Shown piece by piece: positions 1-7,823 of a stretch of 64,000 bases of DNA. Positions within the stretch are counted from its first letter, which is position 1. Each line of letters begins with the position of its first letter. Below the pieces are notes generated by a model. It did not search any database and had not been told where the DNA came from. It saw nothing but the letters and a program-made list of their open reading frames with translations. The translations under genes were made by a program, and so were the position numbers. Origin of the DNA: Actinomycetospora soli (lineage in GTDB: Bacteria > Actinomycetota > Actinomycetes > Mycobacteriales > Pseudonocardiaceae); the NCBI RefSeq assembly GCF_021026295.1, contig NZ_JAJNDA010000004.1, forward strand, positions 124,001 to 188,000. The letters run 5' to 3'.

Positions 1-1
1 G

Positions 2-112
2 CAGAGCGCCCAGCTCGGGCTCGTCCGCTCCCCCGCCGTTCCGCTCGACACGGCCTCCCCGGAGGTGCCGCAGCACCACCTCGGCTTCCCGCACGCGACC
101 ACGCGATCATGA
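2..112 (+). CDS. C-terminal end of an unidentified protein
   Basis: An open frame runs from the window edge to a TGA at 110-112 and encodes about 36 residues ending HHLGFPHATTRS. GC-rich third positions suggest real coding sequence. The upstream part lies outside the window and no domain can be named. It is followed by a long gene-free stretch. Confidence 0.45.
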   Translation, partial: QSAQLGLVRSPAVPLDTASPEVPQHHLGFPHATTRS

Positions 113-652
113 GCGGTCCGCTCTCCGGAACCCGCTCGGCGCACCGCAGGGAATTCATGCACCAGGGACCATGGGTGCCGCATTGTTGACGGCGGGACAG
201 TTCGATTGTGCGCCGTGGATGCGCAATTCCGGCCCTTTCCCGTGGTCCGCGCGTCGGCGACGTGACCTGCGGGTGAGCTGGGTGTTCGCTGTGTGTGGGG
301 CGCGGCGAGATCCGCCCGGCCCGGACAACGGGTCCGACCGCCCGGTTTCCTCCGGGCAGCCGGAAGTCCGAGGAATTCGCTCCTTGTTGTCGACCTTAGA
401 GGGGATTACGGTGGCGTTCGTAGCCGGGCAGCAACGTCTCCCCCCGACGAAATCCGGGTCACCCCCCCAGACCCGGAGGTGTGCTGCCCGGCTACCACAC
501 GTCCCGGGGCGCGAGCTCCGTCCGCCGGCGGTCCGGAACAGGGTCGAGCAGCCGCCGGGCGGGGTATCAGCGAGGATGGAGGCCCGGCGCGATCGCCGCC
601 GGCCCCTCCGGAGCCAGTCGCCCCGACTCCCCGATCCGACGAGGTGCAGCAC
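113..652. other. Gene-free stretch of 540 bases
   Basis: Open frames here are arginine- and proline-rich in every phase and look like GC-rich shadows, so no gene is called. Base composition is less extreme than in neighbouring genes (for example the TTGTTGTCGACC and GAATTCG stretches near 361-400), as expected for a promoter-bearing spacer. A 6-bp hairpin, GCCCGG-TTTCCT-CCGGGC, lies at 340-357. No tRNA, riboswitch or transposon remnant is recognised. Confidence 0.5.
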
Positions 653-967
653 ATGCCCCTGATGCGTCGCGTGGCCGCCCTCGGTGCCGCCGTGGCCGCA
701 GCCCGCCAGTACGCCCGCCAGAACCCCGAGAAGGTGAACCGCTACGCCGACCAGGCGGCCGCGTTCATCGACCAGCGCACGAACGGCAAGTTCCGCCGCC
801 AGATCGACGGCGCGCTGCGCCAGGTGCGCAAGGAGACCAGCGTCCCCGGCCGCACCGTCCCCGGGCCGAGTCAGGCCGGGCAGTACGGGCCGCAGCAGAC
901 CCGCCACGACCCCTACCGCGACCAGGGCAGCACGCAGCGGTACCCGAGCGAGCGCACCGACCGCTGA
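653..967 (+). CDS. Small MT0933-type (putative antitoxin family) protein
   Basis: This 104-residue basic protein starts MPLMRRVAALGA. The core, about residues 20-60, has the pattern NPEKVNRYADQAAAFID followed by a GKFRRQID stretch. It resembles the actinobacterial MT0933/Rv0909-like family, which is annotated as an antitoxin but mostly lacks a proven toxin. The last 40 residues are polar and probably disordered. No toxin gene lies next to it, so the antitoxin label is only a family name. The ATG at 653 fits where coding-like sequence begins; longer in-frame extensions look like noncoding sequence. Confidence 0.7.
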   Translation: MPLMRRVAALGAAVAAARQYARQNPEKVNRYADQAAAFIDQRTNGKFRRQIDGALRQVRKETSVPGRTVPGPSQAGQYGPQQTRHDPYRDQGSTQRYPSERTDR

Positions 968-1018
968 TCGGCGGGAGGTCCGGGCGGGTCGGCCGGGCGC
1001 CGGTTAGCGTCGGCGACC

Positions 1019-3031
1019 ATGCAGCCGGCCGACATCGCCCGACTCGTCAGCCCCGGGGACCCGCGGGTCTCCCCCGACGGGCGCCGCGTGGCGCTCGTCG
1101 TGACGCGGGTCGACCTCGAGGCCGACCGCTACCGCTCCGCGATCTGGCTCGCGCCGGCCGACCCCGCCGACGGTCCACCGAGGCCGCTGACCTCCGGTGA
1201 CGGCGACGCGAACCCGCGCTGGTCCCCCGACGGCACCCGGCTCGCCCTCACCCGCACCGTCGACGGGAAGCACCGTCTCGTCGTGCTGCCGGTCGACGGC
1301 CCCGGGGAGCCGGTGACGCTCGTCGAGCGCGACACGTCGATCTCCGAGCCCACGTGGTCCCCGGACGGCACCGCCCTCGCCTTCACCTCCCGGGAGACCC
1401 GACCCGACGCGCCCCCGTTCACCGTCGTCGGCACCCCCGACCGCGCAGCGCTGCCCCGCCGCATCGACCGGTTGTTCCCCAAGCTCGACGGCGAGGGATG
1501 GATCGTCGACCGCCCGCGGGCGGTGTTCGTCGTCCCCGCCGACACCCCCGCCGCGCCGCGCGTCCTCGCCCACCACCGCTACGACATCAGCGGCCCGGCC
1601 TGGTCCCCGGACGGTCGCGAGCTCGCCGTCACGACGGTCCGCGACGAGCCGGACGCCGACCTGACGATGGTCGAGGCGCTCCACCTCGTCGCCGTCGACA
1701 CCGGCGAGATCCGCCCGCTCACCTCCTCGCCGTCGATCTCGGTGTCCCGCCCGTCCTGGTCGCCCGACGGCGCCTCGATCGCCGTGCTCGTCGAGGACGT
1801 CGTCCTGGTCCCGTCGTTCGGCCGGGTCGCCCTCGTCCCGACGGCGGGTGGGGAGCCGACGGTGCTCACCGCCGGGCTGGATCGGCAGGCGGCCCCGTTC
1901 GTGGGCGGCCGCGCGCCGCTGTGGCGCGACGGGAGCCTGGTGTTCGCCGTCGAGGACCACGGCACGCAGCCGCTGTACGCCGTGCCGGCGGACGGGTCGG
2001 GGACGCCGACGGAGCTGCTCGGCGGGACCCGCGCGATCGTCGGGTACGACGCCGCCGGAGACACGCTCGCCGTCCTGACGACGGGTCCGACCTCGCGTCC
2101 CGAGCTCGCCGTCGTGCGCGACGGCCGGGAGATGACGCTGTCGTCGTTCTCCACCGCGTTCCACCGTGACCTGCCGCTCGACGCCCCCGAGCACCTGCGC
2201 GTGCCGTCGTCGGGCGGCGGGGAGATCGACGCGTGGCTGCTCCGGCCCCGCACCGCGGCGCTGGCCGGCACCGACGGACGGCTCCCGCTGCTGGTGTCGG
2301 TGCACGGCGGGCCGATGACGCAGTACCCGGCGGCGTGGTTCGACGAGTTCGCGATGTGGTCGGGCGCCGGGTACGCGGTGCTCTGGTGCAACCCGCACGG
2401 CTCGACCGGCGACACCGAGGCCGCGCTGCGCTCGATCCGGTCGCCCGAGTCCGCCGAGGTCCCGGGCACCGGATGGGGCGGGGTCGACGCCGACGACGTC
2501 CTCGCCGTCCTCGACGCCGCGCTCGCGCACGAGGGCACGCTCGACCCGGCGCGGGTCGGGCTCATCGGCGGCTCCTACGGCGGGTTCATGACGACGTGGC
2601 TGGTCGGGCACACCGACCGCTTCGCCGCGGCCTGCTCGGAGCGCGCCGCGAACAACCTGTTGTCGCTGGAGTGGGGCGGGTCGGACGCGGCGGGCTACTT
2701 CCGGTTCGAGATGGGCGTCGACCACCTGGCCCGCCCGGACGTGTACCGCCGCATGTCCCCGACGTCGTACGTCGAGCACATCCGCACGCCGCTGCTGATC
2801 CTGCACGCCGACCACGACCTGCGTTGCCCACCCGAGCAGGCCGACCAGCTCTACGTGTCGCTGCGGCTGCTCGGGCGCGAGGTCGAGTACTGGCGCTTCC
2901 CCGACGAGGGCCATGAGCTGTCGCGCAGCGGATCACCCCGACGCCGGGTGCAGCGGGCCGAGATCATCCTCGACTTCTTCGCGAGGTGGCTCCGCCCTGT
3001 GAGCACTCATCCGTCCCCTGGCACGGATTAG
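1019..3031 (+). CDS. S9 family (acylaminoacyl-type) serine peptidase
   Basis: This 670-residue cytoplasmic oligopeptidase has an N-terminal beta-propeller with repeated WSPDG blades (residues about 1-410) and a C-terminal alpha/beta-hydrolase domain. The catalytic triad is visible: Ser519 in GGSYGGF, Asp600 in HADHDLRCP and His632 in DEGHEL. The family cleaves short peptides or removes N-acylated residues; the substrate here is unknown. The length is normal for the family. One copy of the recurrent palindrome CCCGACGGCGGGT is embedded at 1837-1849. It stands alone, 51 bases after the small upstream gene. Confidence 0.92.
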   Translation: MQPADIARLVSPGDPRVSPDGRRVALVVTRVDLEADRYRSAIWLAPADPADGPPRPLTSGDGDANPRWSPDGTRLALTRTVDGKHRLVVLPVDGPGEPVTLVERDTSISEPTWSPDGTALAFTSRETRPDAPPFTVVGTPDRAALPRRIDRLFPKLDGEGWIVDRPRAVFVVPADTPAAPRVLAHHRYDISGPAWSPDGRELAVTTVRDEPDADLTMVEALHLVAVDTGEIRPLTSSPSISVSRPSWSPDGASIAVLVEDVVLVPSFGRVALVPTAGGEPTVLTAGLDRQAAPFVGGRAPLWRDGSLVFAVEDHGTQPLYAVPADGSGTPTELLGGTRAIVGYDAAGDTLAVLTTGPTSRPELAVVRDGREMTLSSFSTAFHRDLPLDAPEHLRVPSSGGGEIDAWLLRPRTAALAGTDGRLPLLVSVHGGPMTQYPAAWFDEFAMWSGAGYAVLWCNPHGSTGDTEAALRSIRSPESAEVPGTGWGGVDADDVLAVLDAALAHEGTLDPARVGLIGGSYGGFMTTWLVGHTDRFAAACSERAANNLLSLEWGGSDAAGYFRFEMGVDHLARPDVYRRMSPTSYVEHIRTPLLILHADHDLRCPPEQADQLYVSLRLLGREVEYWRFPDEGHELSRSGSPRRRVQRAEIILDFFARWLRPVSTHPSPGTD

Positions 3032-3034
3032 TAC

Positions 3035-3802
3035 TCACGCGGCGGCAGCCACCTGACCCACGGAGGCCAGCTCGACGGCGACGGCACGTTGGATGGCCGC
3101 CGAGGTCAGCTGGGCGATGTGGCCGCCTGGGACGACGACGTTGCGGGCGTACGGGTCGTGGCTGGAGCGCCACGGCACCGCTCCGTCCGTGCGGCTGTAG
3201 ATGCTGGTGAACGGCACCTCGGCGGGCCACGGGGCGCGCAGCGTGTCGCGGAAGTCCGCGCAGCAGCGCCCGATCATGCAGCCCAGGCCGAACAGACCCG
3301 GCATCCCGGCGCTGCCGATCGCGGCCATGCCCCAGGCGACGGCGGCCATCTGCGGGGTCAGGCCGCCCCAGCGGTCGAAGGGCGTACCGATGGTGATCAG
3401 CTGCGACACCGACTCGGGCGTCGCGGCACCGACCGCCCGCGCGAACTGCCCTCCGCGGCTGTGCCCGACGATCCGGACCGGCTCGCCGGCCTCGTCGGCG
3501 ATCGCCCGGACCCGGCGAGCCAGCGAGTCGACCGTGCGCTGGGCGCAGCCCATGCCCGAGCCGAGGGTGAAGGGATGCACGTCGTAACCCAGCCGGGTCA
3601 GCCACCGGGCCATCGGATCGAGGCACGGCCCGGTCTCGCAGAGGCCACCGAGCAGCACCACGGGGCCCCGACCGGGGTGCGTGACCTGCTCGGTCGGGCT
3701 GACGGACCGGTGCCGCAGGCCGGTGACGCCGATGGCCGCACGTCCCACGGTGGTGAGCCCGAAGCCCACCATCACGTCCCATCCGGGCGGACTCCACCGC
3801 AT
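3035..3802 (-). CDS. Alpha/beta hydrolase, lipase-like
   Basis: This 255-residue protein has the lipase nucleophile elbow GHSRGG (Ser115), an acid residue in SRTDGAV (Asp206) and a histidine in GGHIAQL (His228). The segment GPVVLLGGLCETG is the oxyanion-side loop. The architecture matches actinobacterial triacylglycerol lipase/esterase-like proteins that act on short acyl esters; the true substrate cannot be read from sequence. Its end faces the end of the S9 peptidase gene with three bases between them. The ATG at 3800-3802 is the start. Confidence 0.85.
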   Translation of the reverse strand: MRWSPPGWDVMVGFGLTTVGRAAIGVTGLRHRSVSPTEQVTHPGRGPVVLLGGLCETGPCLDPMARWLTRLGYDVHPFTLGSGMGCAQRTVDSLARRVRAIADEAGEPVRIVGHSRGGQFARAVGAATPESVSQLITIGTPFDRWGGLTPQMAAVAWGMAAIGSAGMPGLFGLGCMIGRCCADFRDTLRAPWPAEVPFTSIYSRTDGAVPWRSSHDPYARNVVVPGGHIAQLTSAAIQRAVAVELASVGQVAAAA

Positions 3803-3847
3803 GGCACTCCTCCGATCCCCGACGATCAGTGCTGAGTTACCCGTGCG

Positions 3848-4615
3848 TCAGAGCGCAGGAAACCAGGTCAACGCCTCGGCGACCAGTCCCCGATCGCCGA
3901 CGTCGTCACCGTGGGTGACCGCATAGCAGGGCCCGACGTCGAGCCAGGCCCGCGCCCGGGCGGCGAGCTCGTCGGTGACGCCGTAGGCCGCCGCGGCCTC
4001 CCGGGCGACGTCCGGCCCCGCCTGGTGCAGCGGCCAGACCAGGTCCTTGGCCGGATCACCCGCCCGCGCGTCGCCCCAGTCGATCACCCCGGAGACCCGG
4101 CCGTCGTGCACGAGCACGTGGTCCGCCGACAGGTCGCCGTGGACGACGACGGAGGCCGGCGCGTCCCGCAGCAGGGCGAGGCGCTCACGCAGCCACGCGC
4201 CCGTCCCCGCCGGCAGGCGCGGCACGACCTCGGCCGCGAACCGGTCGAAGTGCGCGTCCCGCAGCGCCGCCGTGCGCTCCGGCAGCGGGAGCCCCCGGGC
4301 GACCGCCTCCCCGAGGTCGACGCCGTGCAGCGCCACCAAGAACTCCCCGACAGCGGTCCCGAGGTGTGGAGCGTCGTCCGGATCAACCGGCCGGCCGGGG
4401 ACGAGCCGGTGACGCACCGTCAGCGGGTCCTCCTTCCCGACGACGGGTCGGGGCACCTCGAGCGGCAGCTGCGGCGCGAGCCAGGGCAGCAACGTCGTCT
4501 CGGTGCGCAGCCACGGCTCGACGTCGGGCCGCTTGGCGGTGCGCTCCACCCACGTGCCGTCGACGAGCCACGCGTCGCTGTCCCAACCGGAGCCGAGGTA
4601 CTGGCGGGTAGTCAC
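3848..4615 (-). CDS. Aminoglycoside phosphotransferase-fold kinase
   Basis: This 255-residue protein has a protein-kinase-like fold. The catalytic loop HGDLSADHVL and the metal-binding stretch GVIDWGDARAGDP are both intact. Members phosphorylate small molecules (aminoglycosides, macrolides, choline, homoserine and others), so drug resistance cannot be assumed. The start is a GTG at 4613-4615, 24 bases from the divergent DUF5819-like gene, so the two promoters must overlap. A palindrome copy (TTCCCGACGACGGGT, 4434-4448) lies in the coding region. Confidence 0.87.
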   Translation of the reverse strand: MTTRQYLGSGWDSDAWLVDGTWVERTAKRPDVEPWLRTETTLLPWLAPQLPLEVPRPVVGKEDPLTVRHRLVPGRPVDPDDAPHLGTAVGEFLVALHGVDLGEAVARGLPLPERTAALRDAHFDRFAAEVVPRLPAGTGAWLRERLALLRDAPASVVVHGDLSADHVLVHDGRVSGVIDWGDARAGDPAKDLVWPLHQAGPDVAREAAAAYGVTDELAARARAWLDVGPCYAVTHGDDVGDRGLVAEALTWFPAL

Positions 4616-4639
4616 GTGGGCTAGCGTGCCTGCCGTGCT

Positions 4640-5437
4640 GTGGCGCCCACCACCTCCGTGCTGCTCGTGAGCACGTCCGTCGGCGACGGGTCCGAGACCT
4701 CGAGCGCCCAGACCCCGGCCGACGCAGTGAGCTCCGTGAATTCAAGCCGCGAGAACGAAGGCCCGCCCAGCGCCGGCGCCGGCAACGGCGCCGTAGACAC
4801 GACCGACGGGACACAGCATCAGGGAGTCGGGGTGGTCACCGGCTCGCGAGAAGCCGGCCACGTCCAACCGGATCAGGACTCTTCCGTCACCAGTCATGGG
4901 GACAGTGGCCGCGAGGTCGTGTCGGGATGGGTCTCGACGAGGCGCGGACGGTGGGCGATCAGCGCGTTCCTCATCGTCTTGCTGGCAGCCGTGCTGTCCA
5001 TCAACATGCCGACGTCAGCGCTGAAGTCCCTCGTTGCGCCGTGGACCTATCCGGCGCTCGCCACGTTGGGGCTCAACCAGACGTGGGGCGTCTTCTCACC
5101 GGATCCGCGCGCCGACACGTCCTTCGTCATCGCCCGAGTCGTGTACCTGGACGGGACCATCCGTGACCGCGGGTTCGACGTCGACCGCGGGGCCGAGGCC
5201 CTTCGTGACTATCGATGGCGCAAGTACGAGGAGCAGCTCTGGGCCGGTCGCCAGGCCCGCGCGGCCTGGCTCCCGTATGCCAGGTGGCTGACGGCGTCCG
5301 ACCGTGCGGAGGGCCGCCCGGTGCGCGAGGTCCAGATCATCAAACGCACACGGACGTCACTTCCTCCCGGCCCCGGACCCGACTACGGCCCCTGGAAGGA
5401 CGAGTTCCTCGGCCGTGTGATGAGCGGCGACTCATGA
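4640..5437 (+). CDS. Single-pass membrane protein, DUF5819-like, partner of HTTM protein
   Basis: This protein is up to 265 residues long. The first 90 or so are polar and low in complexity, so the true start may be downstream of the GTG used here. One membrane segment follows (AISAFLIVLLAAVLS). After it comes an extracytoplasmic domain opening with LGLNQTWGVFSPDPR, the Trp/Phe/Pro-rich motif typical of DUF5819-type proteins that sit beside HTTM proteins. It overlaps the HTTM gene by ATGA, so the two are translationally coupled. The function is unknown; it probably forms a membrane complex with the next product. Confidence 0.72.
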   Translation: MAPTTSVLLVSTSVGDGSETSSAQTPADAVSSVNSSRENEGPPSAGAGNGAVDTTDGTQHQGVGVVTGSREAGHVQPDQDSSVTSHGDSGREVVSGWVSTRRGRWAISAFLIVLLAAVLSINMPTSALKSLVAPWTYPALATLGLNQTWGVFSPDPRADTSFVIARVVYLDGTIRDRGFDVDRGAEALRDYRWRKYEEQLWAGRQARAAWLPYARWLTASDRAEGRPVREVQIIKRTRTSLPPGPGPDYGPWKDEFLGRVMSGDS

Positions 5438-6465
5438 GTCCCAACGATGGAGCCCGGCTTCACCCGGTACAGGCCTGGAACAGCTTCTGGTTCGCACCCA
5501 CGTCGACCACACCTCTCGCTCTGCTGCGGATCGTGTTCGGCCTGGTCGTCTTCGTCTGGTTGCTGTCTCTCGCTCCAGACCTCCTCACCTTCTTCGGGCC
5601 GAGCGGGCTCATGCCGTCCCCCCCACCCCTGGGACCGGGAGCGTGGACGCTGCTCTTCCTGCTGGACTCCAGCGCCGCCATTCTCGCGCTGTGGGCGATC
5701 GCCGTCGTCGCGTCCGTCGCAACGGTGCTCGGCTTCCAGACCCGCCTGGCGACGCTTCTCGTGTTCGTCGCTGTCGTCTCCTTCGAACGACGCAACAACA
5801 TGATCTTCAATGGCGGTGACGGTCTGCTACGGGTGCTCGCCTTCCTGCTCGTCCTGGCACCCGCCGGTGCGGCGCTCTCCTGGGACAGGTGGCGCAGCTC
5901 GCCGGACAGGTTCTGGCAAAGCCCACTGCACGCGCCCTGGGCGATGCGTCTCATCCAGATCCACGTCAGCGTCATCTACCTGTCAACGGTCTGGGCGAAG
6001 CTGCAGGGGCGCCTCTGGGGCGACGGGCTGGCGACGAGCTTCGCTCTCCGGATCGGCGACGTCCAGCGGATTGCCACCCCGGCCTTCCTGACGGACTCCG
6101 CAGTCGCGAGCAACATCATGACTTTCGGCGCACTCGGAACCGAGTTCGCCATCGGGGTGCTGGTCTGGAACCGGTGGGCTCGACCCTGGGTGCTCGGTCT
6201 GGGCGTACTCCTCCACCTGTCCATCGAGATCTCCATGGTGGTCGGCTTCTTCTCGACGCTCATGGTCACGACGTACCTCAGCTTCCTTTCTCCTGCCTGG
6301 GCCGACCGGTTCGTGGCCAAGCTGCGGCGTCGTTACGAGATCGTGACGAAACGTCGGCGGCCGCCGAGCGTTGTCGACGTAACAGGTGGCTCACGTCCGG
6401 CGACAGACCAGCAGCCGCCGGTGACGTCAGAGGGCGCGATGGGCATGCAGAAGGGACTCACGTGA
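5434..6465 (+). CDS. HTTM (horizontally transferred transmembrane) domain protein
   Basis: This 343-residue polytopic membrane protein starts MSPNDGARLHPVQAW at an ATG overlapping the previous stop. Several hydrophobic helices span residues about 25-300. The order and motifs (a start like WFAPTSTTPLALLRI, then FERRNNMIFNGGDGLLR and IQIHVSVIYLSTVWAKLQG) match the HTTM family related to vitamin K-dependent gamma-carboxylase. In most bacteria the reaction of HTTM proteins is unknown. The coupled order with a secreted protein and a class F sortase suggests a role in processing or anchoring that secreted product; this is inference. Confidence 0.85.
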   Translation: MSPNDGARLHPVQAWNSFWFAPTSTTPLALLRIVFGLVVFVWLLSLAPDLLTFFGPSGLMPSPPPLGPGAWTLLFLLDSSAAILALWAIAVVASVATVLGFQTRLATLLVFVAVVSFERRNNMIFNGGDGLLRVLAFLLVLAPAGAALSWDRWRSSPDRFWQSPLHAPWAMRLIQIHVSVIYLSTVWAKLQGRLWGDGLATSFALRIGDVQRIATPAFLTDSAVASNIMTFGALGTEFAIGVLVWNRWARPWVLGLGVLLHLSIEISMVVGFFSTLMVTTYLSFLSPAWADRFVAKLRRRYEIVTKRRRPPSVVDVTGGSRPATDQQPPVTSEGAMGMQKGLT

Positions 6466-6986
6466 AGACACGGAAGACGAGGGCTGGAACCCTTGGGCGG
6501 CTCCTCGTGCTGATGCTGGGGGTGCTCCTCGCCAGTCTCATGGCGACCGCGCCGGCCTTCGCGCAGGACGGCACCGCCGGCGACGATGGCGGCATCCCCG
6601 TCGTTGACGACCTTCTCGACGGGATTACGACCGACACGCCCCTCGAGGACGCCACCACTGACACGCCGCTGGAGGACGCCACCGCTGACGGTGGTCTCAT
6701 CGACACGGTGGTCGACGCCGTCACGGACCTCATCCCCGACGGCGGGACGGACTCGCCGACCACGCCGACCGGGCCGAGTGGCAACAACACGGTCATCCAG
6801 TACAGCCCCTACCCCGTCCCGGTCTTCGGTGACTACGGAAAGCGCTACTACGGCAAGTACTGGGACCACGGCTGCGGCTGCGACCGCTACGCCGCGCCGA
6901 CCTACGTGCCCCAGGTCGTCAACGCGACCCAGGTCTCCAGCGTGCCCAAGGGCGGCGTCGACACCGGGGACGGCTCCTTCCAGTGA
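6462..6986 (+). CDS. Small secreted protein with VPKGGVDTGDGS tail, putative sortase-F partner
   Basis: This 174-residue protein uses a GTG that overlaps the HTTM stop. It has a typical signal peptide with predicted cleavage after the APAFA motif near residue 34. The mature part is acidic and low in complexity. It includes a nine-residue tandem repeat TTDTPLEDA and a Cys/Tyr-rich segment around residues 125-145 (YWDHGCGCDRY). It ends in SSVPKGGVDTGDGSFQ. There is no LPXTG plus hydrophobic anchor, so if the sortase acts on it the signal is different. The sortase gene begins 13 bases later. No homolog function is known to me. Confidence 0.75.
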   Translation: MKTRKTRAGTLGRLLVLMLGVLLASLMATAPAFAQDGTAGDDGGIPVVDDLLDGITTDTPLEDATTDTPLEDATADGGLIDTVVDAVTDLIPDGGTDSPTTPTGPSGNNTVIQYSPYPVPVFGDYGKRYYGKYWDHGCGCDRYAAPTYVPQVVNATQVSSVPKGGVDTGDGSFQ

Positions 6987-6999
6987 TCGAGGTTGACGC

Positions 7000-7635
7000 G
7001 TGAGTGAGACGACCGAGACTCCTCCGACCCGGGGGCCGTCGAAGACCGACTCGATCACCGGCAAGATCGGTATCGGCATCGTCGTCCTGCTCGCGCTCAT
7101 CGCGCTCGTCGCCGTGGGGACCTCCGGCGGATCTCGCGGCGGCAGCGGCGGCTCCGGTGTGGAGACGCTGTCAGCGTCCAAGCCCACCTCGGTGTCGGTC
7201 CCCTCGATCGGCGCCGAGTCCTCGCTGATCGAGACCGGTCTGAAGGCCGACGGATCGCTCGAGGTGCCGTCGCTGCAGACGCCGATGCAGGCGAGCTGGT
7301 ACGACCAGAGCCCCACCCCGGGCTCGCTCGGCCCGTCGGTGATCCTCGGCCACGTCAACGGCAGCGGTAAGCCCGGCATCTTCTACAAGCTCGCCGACAC
7401 CAAGGCGGGCGACCAGATTCTCGTGAAGCGCGAGGACGGTCAGACGGCGGTCTTCACCGTGTCGAACGTGGACACCGTGCCGAAGGCCGCGTTCCCGTCG
7501 GAGATGGTCTACGGGGACACCCCGGACGCCCAGCTCCGCCTCGTCACCTGCGGCGGCATCTTCGATCCGGCCGCCCGCAGCTATGAGGCCAACGTGATCG
7601 TCTACGCGAACCTCACGGACGTTCGCCCCGCCTGA
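7000..7635 (+). CDS. Class F sortase
   Basis: This 211-residue membrane-anchored transpeptidase has one N-terminal helix (residues about 23-40), a Gly/Ser linker and a sortase domain (about 60-208). The catalytic residues are His118 in ILGHVNG, Cys184 in LVTCGG and Arg193 in ARSYEAN. Sortases cleave a sorting signal and join the protein to the envelope; class F enzymes are widespread in Actinobacteria and their substrates are poorly defined. The start is a GTG at 7000. It is the last gene of the four-gene unit, followed by a strong terminator hairpin. Confidence 0.92.
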   Translation: MSETTETPPTRGPSKTDSITGKIGIGIVVLLALIALVAVGTSGGSRGGSGGSGVETLSASKPTSVSVPSIGAESSLIETGLKADGSLEVPSLQTPMQASWYDQSPTPGSLGPSVILGHVNGSGKPGIFYKLADTKAGDQILVKREDGQTAVFTVSNVDTVPKAAFPSEMVYGDTPDAQLRLVTCGGIFDPAARSYEANVIVYANLTDVRPA

Positions 7636-7648
7636 TCCCGGTCCCACC

Positions 7649-7683
7649 GAACGGCCGTCACCCGCTCCGGGTGGCGGCCGTTC
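7649..7683 (+). terminator. Hairpin terminator of the HTTM/sortase unit
   Basis: A 16-bp stem has arms GAACGGCCGTCACCCG (7649-7664) and CGGGTGGCGGCCGTTC (7668-7683), with one G-U wobble and a CTC loop. It starts 13 bases after the sortase stop. It lacks a U-tract, as is common in actinobacteria. Confidence 0.85.
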
Positions 7684-7823
7684 GTCGTTCCGGCGTCGCG
7701 TGTGTCGACGACCTGTTCCCGTGACCACGCGCACCGGCGGCCGCCGCACGGAGCTGAGCGCACCCGCCGTCGGGAAGGGAAGATGGTCTTCGAGCCGGAG
7801 AGACCACCCCGAGGAGCGCACCG

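Noticed and set aside
186-214. Promoter with TTGACG -35 in the first gap
   Set aside because: No acceptable -10 hexamer at 16-18 bases downstream.
171-662. Open frame of 163 codons in the first gap
   Set aside because: Arg/Pro-rich with no domain pattern, overlapped by other equally long frames, and codon choice unlike the neighbours; treated as noncoding.
1004-2914. 636-codon frame antisense to the S9 peptidase
   Set aside because: It mirrors the peptidase codons and is mostly Arg, Gly, Val and Asp; the sense frame carries the full catalytic triad.
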